From Clostridia bacterium (GTDB lineage: Bacteria; Bacillota; Clostridia; UBA1381): DNA of 25,822 nucleotides. The stretch covers positions 1 through 25,822 of the forward strand of contig CAAGKL010000364.1 in NCBI GenBank assembly GCA_900770405.1, written 5' to 3'. Both the position numbers and the translations under genes were made by a program. The notes under the pieces are model-generated. The model worked only from the letters and a program-made list of their open reading frames with translations, searched no databases and was not told the origin of the DNA. Positions 16,352 through 24,396 of this stretch are shown one piece after another (within the stretch, counting starts at the first letter, position 1; the number at the start of each line of letters is the position of its first letter).

Positions 16352-17884
16352 TTATTTCTCCATTTTCCTTTTATAAGCGTCATTGTATACCCCGAGCACC
16401 TTGTCAATGCCCATATCGCGCAGCTTTTGGACGCAGGCGTCAAATTCGCTCATATCCTGCTTGCCCATAATGAGCTTGTATTCCGTCTCGATCCAGTAGC
16501 TCGAGATGTCGGCAAGCTCCGTCGCAATCGACTCACCCTCCTCGGCGGTCAGGATAAGCGAGGGCAGGTCGGCGGAGTTTTCAACCTCGGACCACCGCTC
16601 GATTGCCTCTTTCTGCTCGTCGCGCTTCAGATACTGCTCGAAATATCTCCTGTCCTGCACAAACGGCCCGCCGTACACCGACATAACGTACTTCGCAAGC
16701 TGATTGCTCATCGCAATGCCGTCGGCATTGTCGGTCATATCCTCCGTGTACTTCGGGTAGCCGTCAACCATCGTATAGCTCTCGCCCTCTATTCCGAAAT
16801 TGTAGAGCATATGCCCCTCGTCCGAAAAGCCGTAGTCGAGGAATTTCACCGCAGCCGCAATATTCTTGCACGCGCTTGTCACAAAATACCCCACGCTCGC
16901 CTTTTCCGCCAGCTGACCGTACATCGGGCGGTCACCCTTGTTCAGCACGGGATACGGCGCGCCCGCCCAGCGAACGCCCTCGACATCGCTCATCGCTGCG
17001 GCATATTTGTTAATTCCGCTCGCCGCGCCGGTGGAGATAACGCCCGACTGACCATTCGTTATTTTCGAGTCGGCAATCGTCTGGTTCTGTGTCGCAAACT
17101 CTCTGTCCAAAAGCCCGCTTTCGTACCAGCGGTTCATCGTTGTCAGGAAATCCTTGTAGCCCGGCTCGAGTGCACCGTAGGAAATCTGCTTTTTGTCGAC
17201 ATCGTAATAGTAGGAGCGCGGGCAGCCGTACGCGCCGGCAAATTCGTTCGTACCGAGCAGGGTATACGGCGCGCTTGCGCCCAGCTTATCCTTGAATGCG
17301 GTCAGCACATTCTCCCATTCATCAACCGTCTCCGGCATATCGAGCCCGAGCTTATCGAGCCAGTCCTGTCTTATTATAAGCCCCTTGAAGGTTTGCAGGT
17401 ATCTGTCGCCGGCAACGCTCGGAAAGCCGCAGTAAGTGCCGTCGTCGAGCTTCATCGCCTTGCCGATGCTCTCGTCGGCATCAATGAGCTTTTTTATGTT
17501 GGGTGCGTCCTTGTCGTTAATGTGGTCGTTAAGCCCGACGACAATTCCGTCGCTGACCGCCTGCGTGATGCCGCCCTTGAAATACGTTGCGGGGCAGTAT
17601 ATTATGTCGGGAAGCTCCTTCGATGCAATCATAAGATTGAACTGCTCCTTTTCCTGTCCCTGGCTCGGGTGCACGAACTCAAGCTCCATACCGACATTCT
17701 CGGCAAGCTTTTTCGCAATCGGAGTCTCGCCGAAATTCTTGTAGGAATACGACACCACCGGCATAAGCTGCATCCATATGCTGAGCTTTTCGCCGCCGGT
17801 ATTCGCCGTCTGCCTGCCGCCCGCGCAGCCGGCAAGAATCCCCGCCGTAATTGCCGCAGATAAAATCAACGCTGTTTTTCTCAT
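16352..17884 (-). CDS. Extracellular solute-binding lipoprotein of the sugar importer
   Basis: A 510-residue lipoprotein. The signal MRKTALILSAAITAGILAGC has lipobox LAGC with C20 as the lipidated residue. The length and motifs such as WLDKLGLDMPETVDEWENVL and GNEFAGAYGCPR followed by SYYYDVD place it with the LplA-type CUT1 binding proteins. It should bind the oligosaccharide at the outer face of the membrane and deliver it to the two permeases encoded next. The start has GGAGGT about 9 bases upstream, inside the end of the SLH protein gene, and overlaps its stop as ATGA. Acidic oligosaccharide binding is inferred from GH88 and the lyases, not from residues in this protein. Confidence 0.9.
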   Translation of the reverse strand: MRKTALILSAAITAGILAGCAGGRQTANTGGEKLSIWMQLMPVVSYSYKNFGETPIAKKLAENVGMELEFVHPSQGQEKEQFNLMIASKELPDIIYCPATYFKGGITQAVSDGIVVGLNDHINDKDAPNIKKLIDADESIGKAMKLDDGTYCGFPSVAGDRYLQTFKGLIIRQDWLDKLGLDMPETVDEWENVLTAFKDKLGASAPYTLLGTNEFAGAYGCPRSYYYDVDKKQISYGALEPGYKDFLTTMNRWYESGLLDREFATQNQTIADSKITNGQSGVISTGAASGINKYAAAMSDVEGVRWAGAPYPVLNKGDRPMYGQLAEKASVGYFVTSACKNIAAAVKFLDYGFSDEGHMLYNFGIEGESYTMVDGYPKYTEDMTDNADGIAMSNQLAKYVMSVYGGPFVQDRRYFEQYLKRDEQKEAIERWSEVENSADLPSLILTAEEGESIATELADISSYWIETEYKLIMGKQDMSEFDACVQKLRDMGIDKVLGVYNDAYKRKMEK

Positions 17885-19605
17885 TCCGCTTCAACCTCCA
17901 TTATTTTGTCTATGCCAAAGCATATTATTTTCGCCAGCTCCGCCCGTGTTATATAATTTTTCGGATTGAAATATCCGTCCGAGCCGGCGATGAGCTGCGC
18001 CCCGGCAAGGCGCGAAACCGCGTCCCTTGCATAGCCGGAAATCAAATCCGCATCGGCAAAATCCGCCGCCCCGCCGCCGAGCAGTCCGGGTCTGAGCTTA
18101 TCGAACACCCCGGCAATCAGCACGCAGGCGTCCTCTCTCGTGATGCTGCTGCCGATACCGAATTCATTCTCGGATATGCCGCTCACAATCCCCGTATCGT
18201 AGAGGATTTCGATGCTTTCGCGGAAAATATCCTCCGCCCCGACATCGGCAAAATGCATACTGCGGCTTTCCTCCGACTTCACCCCGAACGCGTCGACCGT
18301 TATCTTCGCGAACTGCCCGCGGGTCACATAATCCGCCGGTCCGAAGCGCCCGTCGCCGTAGCCGTTTATCACCTTCTGCCGCGCAAGCCTGTTTATGTAC
18401 GGCTTTGCCCACGCCGCCTGCTCAAGGTCGGAAAACATATCCTCGTCGGTCTCGCTCTCCTGCTGCTCCGGGGTTATCACCGGAGTGAAAACCGCGCCGA
18501 TTGAGCCGGACGGCTTGCCGCCGCCCCCGCCGCTGCTGCCACCCGAGCTGCCCAAACCGCCAGAGCCCGAGCCGCTGTCCGACTTGCTGCGGTCGTCTAT
18601 TATCTGCCTGAGCTTTTTCTCAAATGCCGCAACCGCCGCATCGGTGTCGGAAAAGCTCTTCCCCACACATACGCCGTAGGCAAGATACAGGCTTTCCTCG
18701 CCGACCTTAGCCATCAGCGATGTGTCCGGGCTCAGAATATCGGATTCGCTGCCGAAAATTTCCTCAACCTCGCTCCAGTGCGTCGTCTTTGAGATTTTCA
18801 GAAGAACCGCCAGCCTTTGGCACTTTGCGGCTATCTCCTCCGCCTTTTCAAAATCGCCGGCGAACACCTCGCAGAGCAGCTTTTTATTCTCCTCCGCGGT
18901 AAAATCCTCCAAATACCCTTTCACCGAGTCCTTCAGCTTAATCCTGTCGAGATTTTCCGCAAAAAATTTCTGTACCCCGTCCGCGTCGGTGTCGTCCACA
19001 TCATTCGCCTCCGCCACGAAAACCGCATCGGCAAACACGTCCTTTATAAGCTGCCTTTTCTCCTGCAGGTCGGAAAAATCCTCCCGCACCGAGAAATCCG
19101 CCTTGCAGAGGGTATCGTCCGCATAGCTCCTGCCCTTTTCCGATAAGCCCTCATATCCTCCGAGGTCAAGCTCAAAATATCCGCCGTTCTCCGCGAGCCA
19201 CTGCGCAGTCGCCGCAGCGTCGAGCCCGTTTAATTCGTTCAGCTTATCCGCCAGAAAATCGTCGGTCATATAGATATAGCCGCCCTCGAACCGCTCTCCG
19301 CCGCCGGAGGTCAGTATCACCCGATATTCGCCGCCCGCCGCGTCCTGCGGCAGCTTCTCGTCAAAGGAAAATTCACCGCCCGCTCCGACATAAATTTCAT
19401 TCAGCGCAGCCAGCGTTTCCGCATTTACGCCCGTCGCGCCGGGCTTTAGCAAAATCAGCTTAACCGCCGAGCCCGCCTGCGTATCGCCGAGCGACGCGCT
19501 GACATTTATCCTCCCGCCGCCGAACTGCACGCTCACATTGTCAAACGCATACGCCGTCTGCCCGAGCAGGCACGCCGCAGAAACCGCGGCAATAATTCGT
19601 TTCAT
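17881..19605 (-). CDS. S-layer-anchored surface protein with C-terminal SLH repeats
   Basis: A 574-residue exported protein with signal peptide MKRIIAAVSAACLLGQTAYA. Residues about 23-115 form a beta-rich domain that looks like an Ig-fold or bacterial surface module (VSVQFGGGRINVSASLG). Residues 116-335 are mostly helical and unrecognised. A Gly/Ser-rich linker occupies 339-370. Three S-layer homology repeats follow at about 389-442, 450-505 and 514-566 with typical INGYGDGRFGPADYVTR and ITREDACVLIAGV-like segments, which attach proteins non-covalently to pyruvylated secondary cell wall polymer. The start has AAGGAGGT in the last codons of the preceding gene. No catalytic motif is visible. 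Likely a cell-surface binding or scaffold protein for the polysaccharide; this role is inferred. Confidence 0.82.
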   Translation of the reverse strand: MKRIIAAVSAACLLGQTAYAFDNVSVQFGGGRINVSASLGDTQAGSAVKLILLKPGATGVNAETLAALNEIYVGAGGEFSFDEKLPQDAAGGEYRVILTSGGGERFEGGYIYMTDDFLADKLNELNGLDAAATAQWLAENGGYFELDLGGYEGLSEKGRSYADDTLCKADFSVREDFSDLQEKRQLIKDVFADAVFVAEANDVDDTDADGVQKFFAENLDRIKLKDSVKGYLEDFTAEENKKLLCEVFAGDFEKAEEIAAKCQRLAVLLKISKTTHWSEVEEIFGSESDILSPDTSLMAKVGEESLYLAYGVCVGKSFSDTDAAVAAFEKKLRQIIDDRSKSDSGSGSGGLGSSGGSSGGGGGKPSGSIGAVFTPVITPEQQESETDEDMFSDLEQAAWAKPYINRLARQKVINGYGDGRFGPADYVTRGQFAKITVDAFGVKSEESRSMHFADVGAEDIFRESIEILYDTGIVSGISENEFGIGSSITREDACVLIAGVFDKLRPGLLGGGAADFADADLISGYARDAVSRLAGAQLIAGSDGYFNPKNYITRAELAKIICFGIDKIMEVEAE

Positions 19606-19607
19606 TC

Positions 19608-22136
19608 CTATACCTCCTTGTTTATAAGAACAACCTCAAAGGTCGCTCCGCTTCTCACGTGAAAGAGCACACTCTGATTTGCGTCGGTTTTCGCCGGCAC
19701 ATTCTTCTCGCCGATGACCGCGTATCTGCCGTCCTCGTACACTATAAAGATTCCGGCGGTTATATTGAACATTCCGTAGTCGGGGTTTGCGTCGCGGGTG
19801 AATTCCACCTCGACGATGCCGTCGTAGCGATTGACGGTTTTCCCGACCACAACCAAAGCCGTATCCCCCGCCGACCCGCGCAGACCGTCGCTCTCGGTTA
19901 TGAATATATCGCTTTTGCCAAAGCCCCGCGGCGCAGTTCCGCTTAGGGTATACACATAATTTATTGCCGTGATTTCCTTCGCGTCATTCGCCGTAAACTG
20001 GATTATATCCCCCGACTTTATCCCCGACGCGTCCGGGAAATCCTCCTCATAGACCTTGTACTCGGTTTCCTGTCCGTTATAGACACCGTTTACCCTGTAG
20101 TACGGCTCGCCGTCCTCGTCCACGTATTTTACCGACTTGCTTATGTATAACAGATAATTGTAGCGGTAGATATACCCCGCATTGCTCGCGGCAAGATTTA
20201 TCACCACCGCGCCGCAGATTCCGTTATCGCCGAGGTCATACGCCTGAACAACATATTCCGCGTTATCGGTGAAGTCCGCCGCCGTGCCCGCGCGGAAATT
20301 CTTCTCGTCCTTATAGCTTTCGCCTATGTAAAACACCTTTGTGTTGTTGTCGGTAAAGTACTTGAGTGTTCCGTTCACATACCCGTTGGCTTTTCGGTAT
20401 TCTGCAAACGCCTTCGACCGCGCGCGGTACATAAACACGGTCGCCGCGCCGGTATACGGGATTTTTTTTAGATTTCCGCCGGGGCTTTCGGTGTCAATAT
20501 AAACCACCTCGCCCGCCTCATTCTGCTTATACCTGATAAGCCCCACCGTGCCGTCGAGCGTCCTGCATATATCCTCATTTTCCATACGCGTCCCGTCAAG
20601 CGTCGCCTTCTCGGCAACAACAAGCCGCTCCTTCTGCGACTGCTCATTCAACAGCCGTATTATGCTGTCAAATTCGTCATTTTTCGCCATATACAGATAG
20701 CCGTAGCGCTCAGTTGTGTTCACGCCCGCCGCATAATATGCGATATGCCCGAGACTGTCGGTGTAAAAATTCCCCTCATCGCCGATGCGCGGCAGCTCAA
20801 TCACCGCATCATTCAGCTCATAGCTCTCGCCGGAAATCACAATGTCCTCACCGTCACACTCCTCAAGCCGCCCGGTTATGCTCCCGCCGCCGGTATAAAG
20901 CATTCTGACCTTTTCCCCGGCGGTGTTGCAGCTTTCGCTCACCAGCAGCACCGACTGCGGCTTTATCTGCCCTATCCCGACAACGGTATCGCCGTCATAG
21001 ACTATGGTGTCGCTGTCAAAGGTAAGCACCTCATTTTTTGTGTATACCCTGTAATCGCTCCCGTACACGCCGGTCACAAAATAGGTCTTATAGTCCCTGA
21101 CTACGATTACGTCGATAACGCTGTCGCCGTTGTTGTCGATCAGCTCGGCATTTCCGTACGCCGGCACCGCCTTGTCCGTCGATACGCCTGCCGAATTATT
21201 GTATATAATCGCCGCCTGCGCCGATACCTTGTAGGACTTGCGCTTGCTGGTCTGTCGGTTTTCGATGCGGTAGGTTCTGTTCTCATACGGCAGAATATCG
21301 CGCGAGGCAGCCGTTGTGTGGTTGCAGTCCTTTTCCTTTATATAAAGTATTTCCCTGTCGCCGCCCTCCGGCTGCCTGTAGTAAAATTCCACATTGCAGC
21401 CGAGCATTTGTGTGCACGCGGTCGGCGTATTGTACTTAACACCGTCGATTTCGATAATACTGTCGCTGCCTGTGCCGCCGGGCGCATACAGCGCCGTAAA
21501 GCGGTTTTTCGTCACTATGCCCTCCGCCTCGGTCACCTGCAGATTTTCCGAAAGGAGCGTGCTCCCCCGCTCAATCCTGCCGGTAGTCTCGTTTACGTAA
21601 TTCATTTTGTCGGCGGTCAGCGCATTGTGCAAAAGCCGTATTGCACTCTTTGTGTCAAGGCTGCCGACCGGGCTTCCGACGCCCTTTAAAATCCCCTGCG
21701 CCAGAAAAATCCTGTCCCCCGCCTCCTCATAGCCGAGAACTCTTTTCAAAAGATTAACGGCGTGCGAAAATTCCATATCCTCCTCCGGCGCGAATATTCC
21801 GGGGGTCAGCCCCTGCACCAGACCGACATTTTTTGCAATCAGAATTTCATTCGCATAGGGATTATCCTCATCTATGTCGGAAAAATTCTTTCCTGCCGCC
21901 GGCGTCTTTGCCTGCTCCGGATAAACCATACGCACAACCGCAGCCGTAAATTCGCCGCGCCCGACATTGCCGGACAGCGTCTCGTCATCTGTCGCGGCGA
22001 GCGAATATATGCCGAGCGCCTGCAAAAGCTCAAGCTCCTCGTAAACCGTTGTCTCCTGCACGGCATATGTCTTACGGCACATAGACGGTAAAATTATGCA
22101 CATAATACATAATGCCGAAATTGCTTTTTTGAACAT
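19608..22136 (-). CDS. S-layer-anchored surface protein with N-terminal SLH repeats and large unknown ectodomain
   Basis: An 842-residue exported protein, first gene of the operon. I chose the ATG at 22136: GGAGGTG lies 5 bases upstream and the product then starts with a signal peptide (MFKKAISALCIMCIILPSMC) cleaved near TYA. An open frame extends to 22256 but would cross the promoter. Two clear and one degenerate S-layer homology repeat occupy about 32-75, 84-136 and 140-185 (RGEFTAAVVRMVYP, FSDIDEDNPYANEI). The remaining 650 or so residues are beta-rich and unrecognised, with many short strand-turn units of the YxVxxxD kind and an EF-hand-like DNNGDSVIDVIVV segment. No glycosidase or lyase motif is seen. 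Similar N-terminal-SLH proteins occur at heads of clostridial polysaccharide loci; a binding role is inferred. Confidence 0.78.
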   Translation of the reverse strand: MFKKAISALCIMCIILPSMCRKTYAVQETTVYEELELLQALGIYSLAATDDETLSGNVGRGEFTAAVVRMVYPEQAKTPAAGKNFSDIDEDNPYANEILIAKNVGLVQGLTPGIFAPEEDMEFSHAVNLLKRVLGYEEAGDRIFLAQGILKGVGSPVGSLDTKSAIRLLHNALTADKMNYVNETTGRIERGSTLLSENLQVTEAEGIVTKNRFTALYAPGGTGSDSIIEIDGVKYNTPTACTQMLGCNVEFYYRQPEGGDREILYIKEKDCNHTTAASRDILPYENRTYRIENRQTSKRKSYKVSAQAAIIYNNSAGVSTDKAVPAYGNAELIDNNGDSVIDVIVVRDYKTYFVTGVYGSDYRVYTKNEVLTFDSDTIVYDGDTVVGIGQIKPQSVLLVSESCNTAGEKVRMLYTGGGSITGRLEECDGEDIVISGESYELNDAVIELPRIGDEGNFYTDSLGHIAYYAAGVNTTERYGYLYMAKNDEFDSIIRLLNEQSQKERLVVAEKATLDGTRMENEDICRTLDGTVGLIRYKQNEAGEVVYIDTESPGGNLKKIPYTGAATVFMYRARSKAFAEYRKANGYVNGTLKYFTDNNTKVFYIGESYKDEKNFRAGTAADFTDNAEYVVQAYDLGDNGICGAVVINLAASNAGYIYRYNYLLYISKSVKYVDEDGEPYYRVNGVYNGQETEYKVYEEDFPDASGIKSGDIIQFTANDAKEITAINYVYTLSGTAPRGFGKSDIFITESDGLRGSAGDTALVVVGKTVNRYDGIVEVEFTRDANPDYGMFNITAGIFIVYEDGRYAVIGEKNVPAKTDANQSVLFHVRSGATFEVVLINKEV

Positions 22137-22149
22137 CAAAACACCTCCG

Positions 22150-22174
22150 AAAAAATTAAGCGGCGGGGCGCTTA
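22150..22174 (-). promoter_or_regulatory. Candidate leader attenuator (terminator-like hairpin in the operon 5' leader)
   Basis: On the minus strand the leader contains TAAGCG-CCCCGC-CGCTTA, a perfect 6-bp stem with a 6-base loop, followed by A and six T, then the GGAGGTG ribosome site. This is the form of a weak intrinsic terminator about 20 to 45 bases into the predicted transcript. An upstream stretch GGCAGGGGG (plus 22179-22187) can pair with the loop and 3' arm (CCCCGCC), with one bulged A, giving an alternative that would break the hairpin. Regulation by attenuation is inferred. The hairpin could instead just shape the ribosome site. Confidence 0.45.
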
Positions 22175-22199
22175 CCTTCCCCCTGCCTCTGATAGGTTT

Positions 22200-22228
22200 A
22201 TTATAGCAAAGCTTTGGCGGCAAAGAAA
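22200..22228 (-). promoter_or_regulatory. Operon promoter with strong -10 and weak -35
   Basis: On the minus strand a perfect TATAAT lies at 22205-22200. With a 17-base spacer the -35 position reads TTTCTT (22228-22223), poor against TTGACA. A 10-bp palindrome CAAAGCTTTG (22207-22216) fills the spacer next to the -10. A weak -35 suggests dependence on an activator, the obvious candidate being the divergent AraC-type regulator, while the palindrome could be an operator. Transcription would start near 22193. Confidence 0.6.
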
Positions 22229-22270
22229 GAAACAAAACGTAAACACAAGGCATCAATTCATAAATTCACC

Positions 22271-22299
22271 TTGACTTTACCGCCCTTATATACGATAAT
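22271..22299 (+). promoter_or_regulatory. Promoter of the AraC regulator and GH2 unit
   Basis: TTGACT at 22271-22276 and GATAAT at 22294-22299 with a 17-base spacer form a near-consensus sigma-A promoter on the plus strand, followed by GGAGGT at 22314-22319 and the ATG at 22327. Two copies of AATTCA (22255-22260 and 22263-22268) sit directly upstream of the -35. This promoter is about 65 bases from the divergent operon promoter, so a single bound regulator could affect both. Confidence 0.7.
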
Positions 22300-22326
22300 T
22301 AAAGCATAATTACGGAGGTATATGAT

Positions 22327-24375
22327 ATGCGACAATTTTTTACGGACCGCAGAAGCTTCTTTTTCCCATATCTGTTTATAATTGTAATAATGGCTCTTTT
22401 CAACATCGCGAACTACAATTATATGCTCGGCAATCTCGAGAGCAATTCCATCCAGATGACGCTGTCGGATATGAAAAATATGTCAATGAATTTCAGCAGC
22501 AGCCACGGCGATATTATTCAGTTTATAAATGAGCTGGATATTGACAAGGGGATTCTTGCGCACGCAAAAAATCCGTCGCTCGAGCTTCTGGACGTGAAGT
22601 ATCTTTGCAGCCGTCTGCAATCGGCGAAAAATCAGATGCCTATGGCGGAAAATATTCTGATTTATTTTAAGAAAAGCGGCATCGCGGTCGACACCGGCTC
22701 GGTCTATTATCTTGCCGACAAGAAAAATCTGATACACTCCGACAGCATCGGGTTTGAGGAATTTACCCGCCGGTATTTTGACGAGCAGTACTATAATTCG
22801 TACGCGCAGCTCGGCAATCTGTCATATTTCGGCAGCGAATACAACAACGCCCAGGCGATTATCTCCTCCCTCCCGAGCAGCTTCTCTGTCGCGCCGATAC
22901 AGGTTATGATTCTTTTGAATAACGACGCTCTCTATGAGATGATTTCGCCCGCGGTGAACAGCGTCGGAACGGTGTATGACCTGCTCTCCGACGGGAAGCT
23001 GCTCTTCGGCGGCGCGAATATGCCAGCGGCGGAGGTTTTTGCCGATATTAATAATTACAAAATCGAAAAGGTGGACGGCAGAAAATATATCCTCTATAAT
23101 TCCCCGATACGCAGCGCGCCGTGGCATCTTGTCGCCTGCGTGCCGTATAAAAACGTCATAAAATCCTCGTCCAACCAGAAGCTCATCACCTACGCGACGC
23201 TTGTGCTCAGCATAATTTTATGTATTCTCTTCGGCATAAGCTCCGCGAAAAGCAGCAGAAAAAGCTTCGACTCGATTATCGAGGCGAACCTGGCGCAAAG
23301 CCGCAAAATCAGCGACTATGCCCCGCATACCCAGAACGAATTTCTGCGAAAAATCCTGATGGGCGAGACCGCCGACGACGAGATAATACAATTTAACGAA
23401 AAATATCACCTGTTCCCGACGGCGCATCATTACTGCGTGCTGCGCTTTGACATTCGCTGCGATGAAACGAGCGAGGTCAATTTCGCCGAAGAGATGAAGC
23501 TGAAAAAATTTATTGTGAAAAACGTAATCGAGGAAATCTGCCCCGGCTGCATATACGTGAGCACCGGGCTTTACAGCATTTGCTTTATCCTGCTGTCCGA
23601 TGTGCCGGAGGCGGAATTTTCCGCGGATTTTGCGCGCATCGCCCAGACGGTGCAGACCGTGCTTATCGACACGATAAACTACGACCTTTCCTACGGCTTC
23701 GGCAGCATCGTCGGGCAATGCACCGACCTGTGCGACTCCTTCTTTGAGGCGGGAAACAACATCGCGCTGTCCGAGCTGAAAAAGAAAACCGAGAAAAACT
23801 ATGACGGACTGTCGCTGTCGGTGGAATTTGAGGCGGTGCTGACAAGAGCGGTCACGCGCGGGGATATTCAGGTGATTTCGGCGGTATTTGACATAATAAA
23901 AACGAATGACAGCACACAGACGCAGCTTTTATGCGAGCATCTCGGCATATGCCTGCGCCGCGTGTGCCGGATGCTGAAGCTTGAGCCGCCCGCGGCTCTG
24001 CCCGAAACCGCCGACGATTACTGCCGCGAATTTGTGCGGCTCGCCGCGGCGGGCAGCACGCCGACGCTGTTCAACGGCATACTCGACTATATCCGCGAAA
24101 ATTGTCAAAACCCGCAACTCTCGCGTAAGCTCGTTGCGGACAAATTCAGTATTTCCGAGGAATATGTCTCTATGCTTTTCAAGAAAAACATAGGGGAAAC
24201 ATTTTTAAACTACACCGAAAAAATCAGGATTGACCGTGCCTGCAAAATGATTTTGGAGCAAAGCGGACGCAGCCTGGAAAGCATCGCGTCGGACTGCGGC
24301 TACGTAAATCAGGTATCCTTCAGGCGCGCCTTTAAGAAGGTGACCGGCGTTCTGCCGTCGCAATATAAAAAATAA
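22327..24375 (+). CDS. Membrane-bound AraC-family transcriptional regulator (YesN-like, extracellular sensor)
   Basis: A 682-residue regulator. Hydrophobic segment 1 is at about 11-34 (FFFPYLFIIVIMALFNIANY) and segment 2 at about 286-306 (LITYATLVLSIILCILFGIS). They frame an outward domain of about 250 residues of Cache/dCache type that may sense a sugar or its binding protein. After a cytoplasmic linker, the C-terminal 98 residues (585-682) form the AraC/XylS DNA-binding domain with two helix-turn-helix units: LVADKFSISEEYVSMLFKK (about 602-620) and LESIASDCGYVNQVSFRRAF (about 650-669), ending VTGVLPSQYKK as usual. No receiver or kinase domain is present, so signal and DNA binding are in one chain. 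GGAGGT is 7 bases before the start. It lies divergent to the operon and 21 bases before the GH2 gene. It probably activates the operon. Confidence 0.9.
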   Translation: MRQFFTDRRSFFFPYLFIIVIMALFNIANYNYMLGNLESNSIQMTLSDMKNMSMNFSSSHGDIIQFINELDIDKGILAHAKNPSLELLDVKYLCSRLQSAKNQMPMAENILIYFKKSGIAVDTGSVYYLADKKNLIHSDSIGFEEFTRRYFDEQYYNSYAQLGNLSYFGSEYNNAQAIISSLPSSFSVAPIQVMILLNNDALYEMISPAVNSVGTVYDLLSDGKLLFGGANMPAAEVFADINNYKIEKVDGRKYILYNSPIRSAPWHLVACVPYKNVIKSSSNQKLITYATLVLSIILCILFGISSAKSSRKSFDSIIEANLAQSRKISDYAPHTQNEFLRKILMGETADDEIIQFNEKYHLFPTAHHYCVLRFDIRCDETSEVNFAEEMKLKKFIVKNVIEEICPGCIYVSTGLYSICFILLSDVPEAEFSADFARIAQTVQTVLIDTINYDLSYGFGSIVGQCTDLCDSFFEAGNNIALSELKKKTEKNYDGLSLSVEFEAVLTRAVTRGDIQVISAVFDIIKTNDSTQTQLLCEHLGICLRRVCRMLKLEPPAALPETADDYCREFVRLAAAGSTPTLFNGILDYIRENCQNPQLSRKLVADKFSISEEYVSMLFKKNIGETFLNYTEKIRIDRACKMILEQSGRSLESIASDCGYVNQVSFRRAFKKVTGVLPSQYKK

Positions 24376-24396
24376 AATCGAAACGGAGTTAAAATT

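Larger units (their letters stand above)
1061..22205 (-). other. Predicted 12-gene polysaccharide-utilisation operon
   Basis: All twelve minus-strand genes from 22136 to 1132 are spaced by 50 bases or less. Overlaps occur at 17881-17884, 14543-14546, 13395-13401 and 11689-11692. In several cases the ribosome binding site lies within the last codons of the previous gene (before 7952, 17884 and 19605). The only convincing promoter upstream is at 22200, and the only clear terminator downstream of the coding region is at 1061-1110. Surface capture, import, cytoplasmic cleavage and glycyl radical genes are therefore inferred to be co-transcribed. Confidence 0.7.

Noticed and set aside
15989..17863. 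A 624-codon open frame on the plus strand opposite the importer genes
   Set aside because: It is antisense to a clear solute-binding protein and permease, has no ribosome binding site, and its translation is rich in Arg, His, Val and Ala as expected from a codon-bias shadow.
20745..21689. A 314-codon plus-strand open frame opposite the first SLH protein gene
   Set aside because: Antisense shadow without ribosome site; the minus-strand frame has a signal peptide and SLH repeats.
22137..22256. Start of the first SLH protein at 22256
   Set aside because: This would place the promoter -10 and the leader hairpin inside the coding region and bury the signal peptide; the ATG at 22136 has an ideal ribosome site.
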